NCBI RefSeq assembly: GCF_004122145.1
Contig: NZ_SBKQ01000012.1
Location: 62,001-126,000, forward strand
Direction: 5' to 3'
DNA from: Flavobacterium piscinae
GTDB lineage: Bacteria > Bacteroidota > Bacteroidia > Flavobacteriales > Flavobacteriaceae
DNA: 64,000 nt
In this document: positions 7,739 to 17,640 of the stretch, piece by piece
Position numbering within the stretch: the stretch's first letter is position 1
Layout of the letters: each line of letters opens with the position of its first letter
Made by a program: the position numbers and the translations under genes
Notes under the pieces: generated by a model
The model's database searches: none
What the model saw: only the letters and a program-made list of their open reading frames with translations
What the model was told of the DNA's origin: nothing

Positions 7739-8464
7739 ATACAACATTTTTACTTCTTTGAGACCAAATTGAACGACAGTATCATTCTCTAATAAAATGT
7801 TCAATAATCCTTGCGGAGAAACCTGCTGAATAATTCCCATGAACTTCATTCCATTCTTGTCTTCAAAAGCCATGGGAACCCCTATTTTGAACAACTTTTG
7901 ATGATATAAATTCCAAATTGATTCTGTTTGAAAATTCATTTTCAAGATAAACTGTTTAATGGATAGACAAAGTTCTTGTAATATTTCCTCTAAATGATAA
8001 TCTTGACCTGTTTTGAGCTTTAAGGAAGAGGCATTCGGGAGATTTTCAAAGTGCATTTGATTGATATTCAATCCGATTCCGACAATTGAAAACACTTCCC
8101 CATCCGATTTAAAACTGTTTTCAATCAAAATACCTCCGATTTTATGATTACCTGACATAATGTCGTTTGGCCATTTGATACGAACTGACGGAATTTTATA
8201 CTGCTCTAATACAGAAATAATCGCTAATGAAATCACAATGTTCAACGTGTAGAGTTGCTTCACATCAACAATTAAATCTTTTATTAAAATACTAAATGTC
8301 AAGTTTTTACCAACCTCAGAAACCCAAACCGAACCCATTTGTCCTTTGCCGGAGTGTTGACTTTCTGCCACTACAATTGTAAAATTAGAAACCACTTGTT
8401 GGGCTACTAACTCTTTTAAAAAGTCATTCGTCGAATTTATGGCACTCAGTTTGATGATATGCAT
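7736..8464 (-). CDS. birA: Biotin--[acetyl-CoA-carboxylase] ligase
   Basis: Activates biotin with ATP and attaches it to the biotin carboxyl carrier protein. The 242-residue protein has the catalytic domain and a short C-terminal domain only; the DNA-binding HTH of E. coli BirA is absent, so it should not be a repressor. Motifs include the adenylate-binding SGKGQMGSVW (the GRGRRG loop in other phyla) and KWPNDI...KIGGILIE, which holds the catalytic Lys. The start MHIIKLSAINSTND fits the family's N-terminal strand. It is divergent from rsfS and convergent with the polyamine operon. Confidence 0.93.
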   Translation of the reverse strand: MHIIKLSAINSTNDFLKELVAQQVVSNFTIVVAESQHSGKGQMGSVWVSEVGKNLTFSILIKDLIVDVKQLYTLNIVISLAIISVLEQYKIPSVRIKWPNDIMSGNHKIGGILIENSFKSDGEVFSIVGIGLNINQMHFENLPNASSLKLKTGQDYHLEEILQELCLSIKQFILKMNFQTESIWNLYHQKLFKIGVPMAFEDKNGMKFMGIIQQVSPQGLLNILLENDTVVQFGLKEVKMLY

Positions 8465-8532
8465 AGAGAATAATTATATAAGAATCGTTCTAAAGTTGTG
8501 TTAAGCTTCAAAAATAATCACAATTTTTGATA

Positions 8533-8540
8533 ACTTTGCG
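8533..8540 (+). promoter_or_regulatory. -7 box (TAACTTTG) of rsfS-ftsH
   Basis: TAACTTTG fits TAnnTTTG and lies 18 bases upstream of the rsfS ATG, within the birA-rsfS divergent gap. No -33 element at the expected spacing is clear. Confidence 0.5.
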
Positions 8541-8558
8541 AAAATATTAAATTAGTAA

Positions 8559-8930
8559 ATGGCGAATAAGAAAGTTAGTAAAGATGAGTTGTTAGTAAAT
8601 ATCATCAAAGGAATTGAAGAAGTTAAAGGAAATGACATCGACATTTTAGATTTACGAGATATCGAAAATACTGTTTGTGATTATTTTATCATTTGCAACG
8701 GTAACTCCAATACACAAGTTAACGCCATCGTTAACTCGGTTCAAAAAACAGTTTCAAAAGAATTAAAAGATAAACCTTGGCATGTGGAAGGCACAGACAA
8801 TGCCGAGTGGGTTTTAATGGATTATGTAGACATCGTGGTTCATGTTTTTCAAAAACACGTGCGTGAATTTTATAACATCGAAGGACTGTGGGGCGATGCC
8901 AAAATAACCACCATTCCAAACAAAATTTAA
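8559..8930 (+). CDS. rsfS: Ribosome silencing factor
   Basis: RsfS (YbeB, Iojap family), 123 residues. It binds ribosomal protein L14 on the 50S subunit and blocks subunit joining when nutrients are scarce. Typical motifs are DIENTVCDYFIICNGNSNTQV near the middle of the chain, HVEGTDNAEWVLMDYVDIVVHVF, and REFYNIEGLWGDA at the end. It is the first gene ahead of ftsH, 26 bp away, an order conserved in flavobacteria. Confidence 0.95.
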   Translation: MANKKVSKDELLVNIIKGIEEVKGNDIDILDLRDIENTVCDYFIICNGNSNTQVNAIVNSVQKTVSKELKDKPWHVEGTDNAEWVLMDYVDIVVHVFQKHVREFYNIEGLWGDAKITTIPNKI

Positions 8931-8956
8931 AAAATTGCTAAAGAAGAAAATTTATA

Positions 8957-10912
8957 ATGTCAAAAGAAAATAATTCAACACCCAATCCGAATAAATTTAA
9001 ATTTAATCCTTGGCTCATTTATTTTATTGTGGCCGGAATTTTTATTTTTATCAGTATTATTTCCGGAGGAAGTTCGTTCCAAGAACCCGGAAAATTAACT
9101 ATTTCGAAGTTCAATGAATACCTCAATAATGGTGAAATTGAAAAAGTATTGGTTTATAACAAAGGGGAAAATTTAAGTGAAGCCGAAATTTATATCACTA
9201 AAGAAGCACTGAAAGATAAAAAACACAAAGGCGTTGTGAAAGACGTTTTAGGTAGAGAAAACAAAGGAGCTCATTATCTTTTACCGAATATCGGTGATGA
9301 CAAATTATTTCAAGATAAACTCGAATTAGCCAAAAAAGAAAACAAATTGTCAGATTACAATTATTTAGTAAAAAGTAATTGGACCGGCATTTTAATCAAT
9401 TTTCTACCGATCATTTTAATCATTGTAATTTGGATTATCATCATGCGAAGAATGTCCGGAGGTGGTGCCGGAGGTGGTGGTGGACAAATTTTTAACATTG
9501 GCAAATCAAGAGCCAAACTCTTCGATGAAAAAACAGATGTCAAAGTAACATTCAAAGATGTTGCCGGTTTAGAAGGTGCAAAAGAAGAAGTTCAGGAAAT
9601 TGTAGAATTTCTTAAAAACCCGGAAAAATATACCAATTTAGGAGGAAAAATACCTAAAGGTGCTTTATTGGTGGGCCCTCCGGGAACCGGTAAAACCTTA
9701 TTAGCCAAAGCCGTTGCGGGCGAAGCCAAAGTACCTTTCTTCTCCTTGTCAGGTTCTGATTTCGTAGAAATGTTCGTGGGTGTGGGGGCGTCAAGGGTGC
9801 GTGATTTATTCAAACAAGCCAAAGACAAATCACCGGCAATTATATTTATTGATGAAATTGATGCTGTGGGGCGTGCGAGAGGAAAAAACAACATGTCCGG
9901 TTCTAACGATGAAAGAGAAAATACACTCAATCAATTGCTAACCGAAATGGATGGTTTTGGAACCAATACCAACGTTATTGTTTTAGCCGCTACCAACCGA
10001 GCCGACGTGTTAGACAAAGCATTGATGCGAGCAGGTCGTTTTGACCGTCAGATTTATGTTGACTTACCGGATATTCGCGAGCGTAAAGAGATTTTTGAAG
10101 TGCATTTAGCTCCTTTAAAAAAGGTTGAAGGTTTGGATACCGATTTTTTAGCCAAACAAACACCCGGGTTTTCCGGTGCCGACATAGCCAATGTATGCAA
10201 CGAGGCGGCTTTAATTGCAGCCCGTAACAATAAAACAGCCGTAGATAAACAAGACTTTTTAGATGCTGTAGATCGAATTGTAGGAGGATTAGAAAAGAAA
10301 AATAAAATTGTTACACCGGCTGAAAAAAGAGCGATAGCAATTCACGAAGCAGGTCATGCCACGGTGAGTTGGATGTTAGAACACGCTGCCCCCTTGGTGA
10401 AAGTTACCATTGTACCAAGAGGTCAAAGTTTAGGTGCTGCTTGGTATTTACCGGAAGAAAGACTCATCGTTCGTCCGGACCAAATGTTAGACGAAATGTG
10501 TGCCACAATGGGCGGAAGAGCGGCAGAAAAAGTAATTTTTGATACCATTTCTACCGGGGCCTTGAGTGACCTGGAAAAAGTGACCAAACAAGCTCGTGCT
10601 ATGGTAACGATTTATGGCTTGAATGATAAATTAGGAAACATCACTTATTATGATTCTACCGGTCAAAGTGAATACAGCTTTTCAAAACCTTATTCGGAAG
10701 AAACGGCGGTAACCATTGATCAAGAAATTTCCGGATTAATTGAAAGTCAATACCAAAGAGCGATCAAATTATTAGAAGAAAATAAAGATAAGTTAATTCA
10801 ATTGGCCGATATTTTAATCGAAAAAGAAGTTATTTTTAAAGATGATTTAGAAGCTATTTTCGGTAAAAGACCTTATGAAAACGAAAGTCACATTTCGGTA
10901 GGAATAGAATAA
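8957..10912 (+). CDS. ftsH: ATP-dependent zinc metalloprotease FtsH
   Basis: Membrane-anchored AAA+ protease that degrades misfolded membrane proteins and regulatory targets; 651 residues. Two membrane segments (about 18-37 and 144-163) bracket a periplasmic domain. A Gly-rich linker ([11 protein letters not shown]) leads to the AAA module with Walker A GPPGTGKT (240-247), Walker [10 protein letters not shown], the pore-loop [10 protein letters not shown], and the second region of homology ending in RAGRFDR. The zinc site is HEAGH (His463, Glu464, His467) with a later Asp. It is followed by a strong terminator, so the LUD gene has its own promoter. Confidence 0.97.
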   Translation: MSKENNSTPNPNKFKFNPWLIYFIVAGIFIFISIISGGSSFQEPGKLTISKFNEYLNNGEIEKVLVYNKGENLSEAEIYITKEALKDKKHKGVVKDVLGRENKGAHYLLPNIGDDKLFQDKLELAKKENKLSDYNYLVKSNWTGILINFLPIILIIVIWIIIMRRMSGGGAGGGGGQIFNIGKSRAKLFDEKTDVKVTFKDVAGLEGAKEEVQEIVEFLKNPEKYTNLGGKIPKGALLVGPPGTGKTLLAKAVAGEAKVPFFSLSGSDFVEMFVGVGASRVRDLFKQAKDKSPAIIFIDEIDAVGRARGKNNMSGSNDERENTLNQLLTEMDGFGTNTNVIVLAATNRADVLDKALMRAGRFDRQIYVDLPDIRERKEIFEVHLAPLKKVEGLDTDFLAKQTPGFSGADIANVCNEAALIAARNNKTAVDKQDFLDAVDRIVGGLEKKNKIVTPAEKRAIAIHEAGHATVSWMLEHAAPLVKVTIVPRGQSLGAAWYLPEERLIVRPDQMLDEMCATMGGRAAEKVIFDTISTGALSDLEKVTKQARAMVTIYGLNDKLGNITYYDSTGQSEYSFSKPYSEETAVTIDQEISGLIESQYQRAIKLLEENKDKLIQLADILIEKEVIFKDDLEAIFGKRPYENESHISVGIE

Positions 10913-10940
10913 TTTTCTTGTTTTTTACTAAAAAGCACAA

Positions 10941-10980
10941 AAAACTCAATCCAAAGTCACTTTTGAATTGAGTTTTTTTT
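10941..10980 (+). terminator. Terminator after ftsH
   Basis: An interrupted long stem (AAACTCAAT, CAAAG / CTTTTG, ATTGAGTTT) with a short loop is followed by eight T. It closes the rsfS-ftsH transcript. Confidence 0.85.
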
Positions 10981-10987
10981 ATCTTTG
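10980..10987 (+). promoter_or_regulatory. -7 box (TATCTTTG) of the LUD-phospholipid operon
   Basis: TATCTTTG matches TAnnTTTG and begins at the last T of the ftsH terminator, 40 bases before the LUD gene. Terminator and promoter are therefore fused head to tail. Confidence 0.5.
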
Positions 10988-11027
10988 AAGGATTTCAATC
11001 ACGAATTTCAGAATTGTTTAAAAAAGT

Positions 11028-11630
11028 ATGAGTCTTTTTAAAAAACTATTTGGTAGTGGAAACGATGCTTCTGATGAAAAAAAGGAGAAGGAAGTAAGTC
11101 CATTTAATCCGGAAACTAAAATACCCGTTGACGAAATGTTTACCTTTAATTTTAAGAAAAATGGAGGTAAGTTTTTATATTGTGAAAATTTAGAAGAAGT
11201 TAACGAGCAGTTTTTAAATATTTTAGAAGAAAACGATTGGTTTGAATGTGAAGCCACTTGTTATGAATCAAAACTATTTCATTTTTTAGATGAAAACAGG
11301 TTGATTTATAAAAACACAACCAACCCAAAATTTCTTTTGGCCAGTTGCGAAAATTTAATTGCCGATGAAGGTTCGGTATTGTTGACTTCTAATCAGATCA
11401 AACAAAACAAACCACACGAATTACCCGCTAATATTGTAGTTTTTGCCACGACCAGTCAGATTTTAGAAAGTAAAAGTGATGGGTTGAGAGAAATTAAAAG
11501 ACGCTACGACAAAGATTATCCTACTAATATTACAACGATTAAATATTTTGAAAAAGCAAAAGAAGAAGACTTTCTTCATTATGGAAGTGCAGCTAAAAAC
11601 CTGTACCTCTTGCTTTTAGAAGATTTATAA
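11028..11630 (+). CDS. LUD domain protein (LutC/YkgG-like)
   Basis: A 200-residue cytoplasmic protein of the LUD family, which includes LutC of the lactate-utilisation complex. It has a charged N-terminal extension (about 35 residues), then the alpha/beta core with CENLIADEGSVLLTSNQIK, a typical LUD active-site-like strand, and IVVFATTSQI. There is no LutA or LutB neighbour, so a lactate role is doubtful. It sits one base upstream of cdsA, in the order seen in other flavobacteria, so it is likely cotranscribed with phospholipid genes. Its function there is unknown. Confidence 0.75.
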   Translation: MSLFKKLFGSGNDASDEKKEKEVSPFNPETKIPVDEMFTFNFKKNGGKFLYCENLEEVNEQFLNILEENDWFECEATCYESKLFHFLDENRLIYKNTTNPKFLLASCENLIADEGSVLLTSNQIKQNKPHELPANIVVFATTSQILESKSDGLREIKRRYDKDYPTNITTIKYFEKAKEEDFLHYGSAAKNLYLLLLEDL

Positions 11631-11631
11631 A

Positions 11632-12438
11632 ATGAATGAAACGCTTATCAGAGCTTTATCGGGTGCAGTTTATATTCTTCTGTTATTAAGTTGCATACTT
11701 TATTCAAACATTACTTTTTACATTTTGTTTGGCCTCTTTTTGGCGATGGCGGTACTTGAATTTTGTAAATTAGTCAAACTAAATTATGTTATCCCTTTAA
11801 TCATAGCCATCGTTAGCTATATCATTTTTTACAATACCCCTTTTAACCAATTGTATGATGGAAGTATTACTTTAATTAGTATTTTAGTCGCTATTCAATT
11901 GGCTTTTTTTCTGTTTTCCAAGAAAGATAAAGCATTTAAAAAACATGAAAAATGGTTGTATTTGATTGGCTACATTATTTTACCATTTATCATTTTAACT
12001 AAAATACCAATTGGTGTGGATGGCTATAACCCAAGAATTTTAATCGGTATTTTTATTTTGATTTGGACCAATGACACCTTTGCTTATGTGGTAGGAAAAT
12101 CGATTGGTAAGCATAAACTTTTTGAACGAATTTCACCCAAAAAAACTATTGAAGGTTTTTTAGGAGGTCTTACTTTCAGTATTATAGGCAGTATGCTGAT
12201 TGCCAAATTTTTCATCGGAACTTCCAATATCGGAATTTGGATTGGAATAGCCATATTAGTTAGTATATTTGCAACATTAGGTGATTTAATTCAGTCAAAA
12301 TTCAAACGATTAGCCGGAGTGAAAGACAGTGGGAAAATCATGCCGGGCCATGGTGGAATTTTGGATCGTTTGGACAGTATCATCTATGTGGCACCATTCA
12401 TTTTTTTGTTTTATCAAATTTTAAATTATGTTTCATAA
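11632..12438 (+). CDS. cdsA: Phosphatidate cytidylyltransferase
   Basis: Makes CDP-diacylglycerol from phosphatidic acid and CTP, the branch point of bacterial phospholipid synthesis. The 268-residue protein is almost wholly membrane-embedded with about seven or eight hydrophobic segments. The family signature lies near the C-terminus: GDLIQSKFKRLAGVKDSGK, then MPGHGGILDRLDS, carrying the metal-binding Asp residues. The middle NDTFAYVVGKSIGKHK is also typical. It overlaps psd by 11 bp, which suggests coupled translation of two enzymes of phosphatidylethanolamine synthesis. No pssA is in the window. Confidence 0.95.
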   Translation: MNETLIRALSGAVYILLLLSCILYSNITFYILFGLFLAMAVLEFCKLVKLNYVIPLIIAIVSYIIFYNTPFNQLYDGSITLISILVAIQLAFFLFSKKDKAFKKHEKWLYLIGYIILPFIILTKIPIGVDGYNPRILIGIFILIWTNDTFAYVVGKSIGKHKLFERISPKKTIEGFLGGLTFSIIGSMLIAKFFIGTSNIGIWIGIAILVSIFATLGDLIQSKFKRLAGVKDSGKIMPGHGGILDRLDSIIYVAPFIFLFYQILNYVS

Positions 12439-13078
12439 AGAAGGAGCGAAAATCATTTTAATGGCTACTGTTATTGTTGCCGCCATGATTTTATTAGCCG
12501 ATCATTTTATATCATTAACTTGGTTGCGAATGACCATTCAAATTATCGGATTGATTTTTTTGATTTTAATCTTACAATTTTTCAGAAATCCAAAAAGATA
12601 TACCCAAAATGATGACAACCATGTCATTGCTCCGGTAGATGGAAAAGTGGTGGTGATAGAAGAAGTTTTTGAACCCGAATATTTTAAGGACAAACGTCTT
12701 CAAGTTTCCATTTTTATGTCACCCATTAATGTACACGTGACTCGTTATGCCGTGAATGGAAAAATTAATTTCAGTAAATATCATCCCGGAAAATATTTAG
12801 TGGCTTGGCATCCAAAAGCAAGTACAGAAAATGAAAGAACAACCGTAGTTATTGAAAATCGAATTTTTGGTGAAATTCTCTACCGCCAAATCGCCGGTGC
12901 ATTGGCCCGAAGAATTGTAAACTATGCCAAAGAAGGCACTATGGTGAAACAAGGAACGGATGCCGGCTTTATTAAATTTGGTTCGAGAGTTGATTTATTC
13001 TTACCTTTAGGAACAAAAATCAAGGTGAGTTTGAACCAAACCGTTAAAGGGGGAGAAACTGTTGTAGCCGAAAAATAA
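12428..13078 (+). CDS. psd: Phosphatidylserine decarboxylase, short form
   Basis: Produces phosphatidylethanolamine from phosphatidylserine. This is the short (216-residue) form, with two N-terminal membrane helices instead of a longer domain. The precursor cuts itself to make a pyruvoyl cofactor; the cleavage motif near the C-terminus is FGSR (GSR rather than the GST of E. coli), in the context AGFIKFGSRVDLFLPLG. The HxxPG substrate region appears as KYHPGKYLVAWHPKAS, and IAPVDGKVVVIEE is typical. It lies in an operon with cdsA and an acyl-CoA-binding protein. Confidence 0.93.
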   Translation: MFHKEGAKIILMATVIVAAMILLADHFISLTWLRMTIQIIGLIFLILILQFFRNPKRYTQNDDNHVIAPVDGKVVVIEEVFEPEYFKDKRLQVSIFMSPINVHVTRYAVNGKINFSKYHPGKYLVAWHPKASTENERTTVVIENRIFGEILYRQIAGALARRIVNYAKEGTMVKQGTDAGFIKFGSRVDLFLPLGTKIKVSLNQTVKGGETVVAEK

Positions 13079-13081
13079 GCA

Positions 13082-13354
13082 ATGGCTGAAAAAGATTTAG
13101 ATACCCGTTTTCAAGAGGCATTTGAAAAAGCTTCCAATATGACAGAGTTACTTCCTCAAGATGTCATGTTGCGAATTTATGCTTACTACAAACAGGCAAC
13201 TCATGGTACAGTGGGTTACAAACAACTGAGTAATAACGACCTTCGGAATGCGTTCAAAACAAACGCATGGATGCAAATCAGTCATATTTCTCCGGATGAA
13301 GCAAAAGAGCTTTATATTGAAACAATTAATTCATTATTAAACAAAAAAAAATAA
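13082..13354 (+). CDS. Acyl-CoA-binding protein
   Basis: A 90-residue ACBP-fold protein that binds medium- and long-chain acyl-CoA in the cytoplasm. The four-helix pattern and signature are visible: [17 protein letters not shown] corresponds to the classic YxxYKQAT-G motif with acyl-CoA-contacting Tyr and Lys, and [18 protein letters not shown] to the KxxAWxxxxGxSxExA motif. ACBPs are uncommon in bacteria outside some phyla but occur regularly in flavobacteria. It lies four bases after psd and one base before the superoxide dismutase. Confidence 0.92.
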   Translation: MAEKDLDTRFQEAFEKASNMTELLPQDVMLRIYAYYKQATHGTVGYKQLSNNDLRNAFKTNAWMQISHISPDEAKELYIETINSLLNKKK

Positions 13355-13355
13355 C

Positions 13356-14129
13356 ATGAAAAAATTATTCTTAGCTGCATTTTTAGTTGCAAGCTTAAGC
13401 AGTTGCAACAACAATAAAAAATTAGAAGAAGTAGTAGAAGTTCCTTTGCCGGAAAAGGAAGAAGTTGTGACCGAAATGGGGAACCCTGCTGATGTGAAAG
13501 TTGATGAGGGCGGAGCTTTTGAAATGATTGCATTACCTTATGCTTACAATGCTTTAGAGCCGCATATTGATGCAAAAACCATGGAAGTCCATTTTTCAAA
13601 ACATCATTTGGGTTATGCCAATAACTTAAACAAAGCGATTGTCGGAACAGAAATGGCCAACATGTCAATCGAAGATATTTTAAAAAAATTAGACCCTGAA
13701 AACAAAGCTGTTCGTAACAATGGCGGTGGATACTATAATCACAATTTCTTTTGGGAAATAATGGCACCCAACAAAGGTGGTGAGCCAACAGGTGCTGTTG
13801 CAGAAGCCATCACAAAAGATTTTGGAAGTTTTGCCGATTTTAAAACCCAATTTACAGAAGCAGCTACCAAACAATTCGGTTCAGGCTGGGCTTGGTTAAT
13901 TGTGGATAAAACAGGTAAGTTAGTGATTACAACAACAGCGAATCAAGACAATCCGTTAATGACTAAATTAGGGAATACCGGAACACCGATTTTAGCAGTA
14001 GATGTGTGGGAACATGCTTATTATCTAAAACACCAAAACAAAAGAAAAGATTATGTTGAAGGTTTCTTTAACGTAATTAACTGGGATAAAGTAACTGAAA
14101 AATATACCGCTGCAGTCGCTGTGGAATAA
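13356..14129 (+). CDS. Superoxide dismutase (Mn/Fe type), lipoprotein
   Basis: Converts superoxide to oxygen and hydrogen peroxide. The first 17 residues are a lipoprotein signal (LSSC lipobox, Cys17), followed by an acidic linker to about residue 52, so the enzyme should be membrane-anchored outside the cytoplasm. The metal ligands are His79, His129, Asp216 and His220 ([27 protein letters not shown]). The NQD motif (TTANQDNPL) and Gly before NH are manganese-type features, though such enzymes can be cambialistic. It is last in the phospholipid operon, possibly protecting envelope lipids; that link is an inference. Confidence 0.92.
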   Translation: MKKLFLAAFLVASLSSCNNNKKLEEVVEVPLPEKEEVVTEMGNPADVKVDEGGAFEMIALPYAYNALEPHIDAKTMEVHFSKHHLGYANNLNKAIVGTEMANMSIEDILKKLDPENKAVRNNGGGYYNHNFFWEIMAPNKGGEPTGAVAEAITKDFGSFADFKTQFTEAATKQFGSGWAWLIVDKTGKLVITTTANQDNPLMTKLGNTGTPILAVDVWEHAYYLKHQNKRKDYVEGFFNVINWDKVTEKYTAAVAVE

Positions 14130-14146
14130 TTAATGTAATTAATATT

Positions 14147-14187
14147 AAAAAGGTTCGTTGAATTCACTCATCGAACCTTTTTTTATT
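14147..14187. terminator. Terminator after superoxide dismutase
   Basis: An AAAGGTTCG / CGAACCTTT stem with a 14-base loop is followed by seven T on the plus strand. It overlaps the stop region of the convergent hypothetical gene by five bases. Confidence 0.8.
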
Positions 14188-14731
14188 TTTTTCTTTCTAA
14201 AATAACTTCCACCGGACGGTTGGTCCGAGGCCCAAATTGCTGAGCTTGTCGTTCATTTTCTGAAGAACATAAAATATACATATTAAACGGATAAAGCTGG
14301 ATTACTTGTGTTTCAAATTGACCACCATTTTCTTCACCATCGATATCTTCAATTTTAACGCTGAAATTATCTGTAACAAAAGTATTAACAATAGAAAGTA
14401 AGTAATTGTCTTTTGCAAAAGGAAAAAACCATTTGCCTTCAGGATCATTATCACTTACTTTCTCCCCTGCTTTGTTGAGCTTGTAATTCGGCGTAAATAA
14501 CAACGGTTTATTATTATTAACCCAACTCCAACGGTTGTTCTTATTGATAACTTCATTACCTGAACTGTCTATAATTGTGATCCGTAAGTTCTTAATGTTT
14601 TCTTTTTTACCTTTTTCATGAACATCAATCACCAAATAGGAAGTAAAATCATAACCACAATGTTGAGCATTAATAATTTGTGCGTTAGCAGAAAAATGAA
14701 GGAGTAGAAAAAATATTAAAAGAATTCTCAT
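14183..14731 (-). CDS. Exported protein of unknown function
   Basis: A 182-residue protein with a clear Sec signal peptide (RILLIFFLLLHFSANAQ, cleavage after NA or AQ). The mature part looks like a beta-sandwich: ITIIDSSGNEVI, FSVKIEDIDGE and ETQVIQLYPFNMYILCSS are alternating strands, with two or three Cys. No family is recognised. It is a single gene between the convergent superoxide dismutase and the upstream hisS, with no partner to suggest a function. Confidence 0.75.
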   Translation of the reverse strand: MRILLIFFLLLHFSANAQIINAQHCGYDFTSYLVIDVHEKGKKENIKNLRITIIDSSGNEVINKNNRWSWVNNNKPLLFTPNYKLNKAGEKVSDNDPEGKWFFPFAKDNYLLSIVNTFVTDNFSVKIEDIDGEENGGQFETQVIQLYPFNMYILCSSENERQAQQFGPRTNRPVEVILERKK

Positions 14732-14807
14732 AGTTGGTTATTCGATGATTTCGTAAAGATACAAAAGCAAAAGTTATTCCAAACAAAATCTAAATCACAA
14801 TGGAATG

Positions 14808-16175
14808 CTAAACCAATGCTTTCCGCAACCCCTCAAAATCCAATTTCATTTGTTCTCCGGTTGCTAAATTCTTCAACCCAAAACAATTTTGCTCCATTTC
14901 CGATTGTCCGGCAATCACTGCAAAAGGAATGCCGCGTTTGTCAGCATGTTGAAATTGTTTGGCGATTTTAGCCGCATCGGGATATAATTCCACTTTAATT
15001 CCGGAGCGACGTAACTTCGTAATCGCTTCCATCGCATATAAACTTTCTTGATTACCGTAGTTGATAAATAGTGCTTTGGTGGTGGCTGTCACCGTTTCCG
15101 GAAATAATCCTAATTCTTCCAACACCAAATAAATTCTATCCAATCCAAACGAGATTCCGACGCCACTCATGTTTTTTAAACCGAAAATGCCGGTCAAATC
15201 GTCATAACGACCACCACCACCAATGGAACCCATGGCGACTTGTGGAGCAACCACTTCAAAAATGGCTCCGGTGTAATAATTTAATCCTCTGGCTAAGGTG
15301 ACATCCAAATCAATGATGGCGGTTTGTAAACCTAATTTTTCAATGGTTTCACAAATGAATTGCAACTCTTCTACTCCTTTTTTTCCTTCTTCAGACGAAG
15401 CCAACAACTGGTTTAATTTTTCAATTTTTTCAGCAACTGTCCCCATAAACTGAAACAACGGTTGCACCTTTTCGATGGCGGTCTCGGAGATGCCTTTTTC
15501 CAACATTTCTTTTTTCACACCCTCCTCGCCTATTTTGTCTAATTTGTCTAACGCAACGGTAAAATCAATCAATTTATCTTTCGCACCAATCACTTCCGCA
15601 ATGCCGGACAAAATTTTTCTATTATTGATTTTGATCGTCGCCCCGCCTAATCCCAATTGGGTAAATACCGCATCATACAATTGCACCAATTCCACTTCTT
15701 GCCACAACGAGGTCGAACCCACAACATCGGCATCACATTGGTAAAACTCTCTAAACCTTCCTTTTTGCGGACGATCGGCACGCCAAACCGGCTGAATTTG
15801 GTACCGCTTAAAGGGAAACTCAATTTCATTTTGGTGTTGCACCACGTAACGAGCAAACGGAACGGTGAGGTCGTAGCGGAGGGCCTTTTCGGAGATTTTT
15901 GAAGTTAGTTTTTTATAATCAATGTTTGATAATTCTTCTTCACTCACTTTATCCAAATAATCCCCTGAATTCAAAATCTTAAAAATCAATCGATCCCCTT
16001 CTTCCCCATATTTTCCCATTAACGTTTCCGAATTTTCAAACGAAGGCGTTTCAATCGGCTGAAAACCAAACACCTCAAAATGATGTTTCATGATCGAGCT
16101 GATGTAATTGCGTTTCGCCACCTCTGCCGGTGAAAAATCTCTGGTTCCTTTGGGTATACTTGGTTTTTGTGCCAT
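14808..16175 (-). CDS. hisS: Histidyl-tRNA synthetase
   Basis: Class II aminoacyl-tRNA synthetase, 455 residues, charging tRNA-His. KGTRDFSP near the N-terminus is the motif that recognises histidine, and [21 protein letters not shown] is motif 2 of class II enzymes. [12 protein letters not shown] matches the histidine-binding HisA motif, and GGGRYDDL and SFGLDRIY form motif 3. The C-terminal anticodon domain follows. The start [13 protein letters not shown] is the usual one. The tandem repeat array lies directly upstream. Confidence 0.96.
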   Translation of the reverse strand: MAQKPSIPKGTRDFSPAEVAKRNYISSIMKHHFEVFGFQPIETPSFENSETLMGKYGEEGDRLIFKILNSGDYLDKVSEEELSNIDYKKLTSKISEKALRYDLTVPFARYVVQHQNEIEFPFKRYQIQPVWRADRPQKGRFREFYQCDADVVGSTSLWQEVELVQLYDAVFTQLGLGGATIKINNRKILSGIAEVIGAKDKLIDFTVALDKLDKIGEEGVKKEMLEKGISETAIEKVQPLFQFMGTVAEKIEKLNQLLASSEEGKKGVEELQFICETIEKLGLQTAIIDLDVTLARGLNYYTGAIFEVVAPQVAMGSIGGGGRYDDLTGIFGLKNMSGVGISFGLDRIYLVLEELGLFPETVTATTKALFINYGNQESLYAMEAITKLRRSGIKVELYPDAAKIAKQFQHADKRGIPFAVIAGQSEMEQNCFGLKNLATGEQMKLDFEGLRKALV

Positions 16176-16184
16176 TATTGTTTT

Positions 16185-16300
16185 CTAATTTAATTTTTGC
16201 AATTGTCATTAACTTTTGCAATTGCCATTGCCATTAATTTTTGCCATTGCCATTGACTTTTGACATTGCCATTGATTTTTGCCATTGCCATTGACTTTGC
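16185..16300. repeat. 19-bp minisatellite upstream of hisS
   Basis: Five head-to-tail units follow the pattern CATTGCCATTGACTTTTGC with lengths 19, 25, 19, 19 and 18 bp (from 16201); the 25-bp unit contains one extra CATTGC. A partial unit extends to 16185. The inner six-base CATTGC is itself repeated. It fills the gap between the divergent hisS and permease genes, so it lies in the 5' region of hisS and copy number could affect its expression. Confidence 0.8.
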
Positions 16301-16372
16301 AAATATCTTACTTTTAAAAGAATTTTAAAGAAAACCTGTAACAAAAAGTGTAAATTCGTGTCAAATGAAGAT

Positions 16373-17620
16373 ATGGCCAGCTTAGTAAAAGAAAACATCA
16401 AAATTGCATTGGGTTCTATCAAGACTCAGCTTTTGCGTACGATATTAACCATCATCATTATTGCCATTGGAATCACGGCATTGGTGAGTATTTTAACCGT
16501 AGTTTCGGCGTTGGAAAACACGTTATCATCTAATTTTGCTTCAATGGGAGCCAACACCTTCACAATCAGACAATACGAACTTGAAGTTCGTATAGGAAGA
16601 GGTCGCAGAGGTGAACGCGAAATAATCAACCCAATCATTTCTTATCCGCAAGCTAAAGAATTTCAGGAAAAATACAACTATCCGTTCACCAACTCCTCAC
16701 TTTCTTTCGTAGCAACTTCCAATGCCGAAGTAAAATATGAAAATAAAAAAACCGATCCGGAAATCACAGTGGTCGGTGTAGATGAATATTTTGCTCCAAA
16801 TTCCGGTTTAGAAGTCGCCAGCGGACGAAATTTTACCGGTTTTGATATTGAAAACAACAATTATGTTTGTGTCGTGGGTTCCGATTTTGAAAAAGGATTG
16901 TTAAAAGATGTCAACCCAATTGATAAAGTCATTTCTATTCGCGGAGCAAAATTTAAAGTTATTGGTATTTTAAAAGAAGAAGGCTCCACTTTTGGAAACA
17001 GTCAGGATTTACGGGTGATGATTCCAATTCAAGTGGCTCGATCGTTGTTTTCGCAACCCAACATCAATTATAATTTGAGTGTGATGGTAGAGAAAAAAGA
17101 ACTGCTTGACGCCGCTATCGACCAAGCCATGATTACCATGCGACAAGTTAGAAAACAAAATCCGGCAGAAGAAAATAACTTCGGAATCATCCGCAGTGAC
17201 GAATTAATCAATCAAATTTTATCACTCACATCGGTGTTGAGTGCTTCAGCATGGCTAATTGGCATCATTACTATTTTTGGTTCTTCGATTGCATTGATGA
17301 ACATCATGCTCGTTTCCGTAACCGAAAGAACCCGCGAAATCGGTGTGCGAAAAGCCCTTGGAGCCAAACGAAAAACCATTGCTTTTCAGTTTTTTACCGA
17401 AACCATCGTGATTGGACAATTGGGTGGTTTGTTGGGAATCATTCTCGGAATTACTATTGGTTCATTATTCGCTTCGTTGCTGGAATTCAGTTTTGTCATT
17501 CCTTGGATGGCAATCATTGCAGCGGTGATCACCAGTTTTGTAGTGGCATTGGTTTCGGGTTTATATCCTGCCATTAAGGCTTCTAAATTAGATCCTGTAG
17601 AGGCTTTGCGATACGAGTAA
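16373..17620 (+). CDS. ABC transporter permease, MacB/FtsX type
   Basis: A 416-residue permease of the MacB family. The architecture is a membrane helix near residues 25-47, a long periplasmic domain (MacB_PCD), and three C-terminal helices. RTREIGVRKALGAKRKTI is the signature cytoplasmic loop and the end LYPAIKASKLDPVEALRYE is typical. Such permeases drive mechanotransmission, exporting lipoproteins, peptides or antibiotics. No ATPase or periplasmic adaptor gene is adjacent, so its ATPase partner must be elsewhere. A GTG five codons upstream is in frame, but a TAAATTCG box overlaps it, so I prefer ATG 16373. Confidence 0.88.
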   Translation: MASLVKENIKIALGSIKTQLLRTILTIIIIAIGITALVSILTVVSALENTLSSNFASMGANTFTIRQYELEVRIGRGRRGEREIINPIISYPQAKEFQEKYNYPFTNSSLSFVATSNAEVKYENKKTDPEITVVGVDEYFAPNSGLEVASGRNFTGFDIENNNYVCVVGSDFEKGLLKDVNPIDKVISIRGAKFKVIGILKEEGSTFGNSQDLRVMIPIQVARSLFSQPNINYNLSVMVEKKELLDAAIDQAMITMRQVRKQNPAEENNFGIIRSDELINQILSLTSVLSASAWLIGIITIFGSSIALMNIMLVSVTERTREIGVRKALGAKRKTIAFQFFTETIVIGQLGGLLGIILGITIGSLFASLLEFSFVIPWMAIIAAVITSFVVALVSGLYPAIKASKLDPVEALRYE

Positions 17621-17640
17621 TTCTAAACAAACGCTTATCA

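Noticed and set aside
13312..13788. Open frame of 158 codons opposite the superoxide dismutase
   Set aside because: Composition is a shadow of the real gene on the plus strand, with no promoter or family signature.
16185..16300. CRISPR-like array
   Set aside because: Units of about 19 bp are directly adjacent with no unique spacers, and no cas genes are present, so it is a minisatellite.
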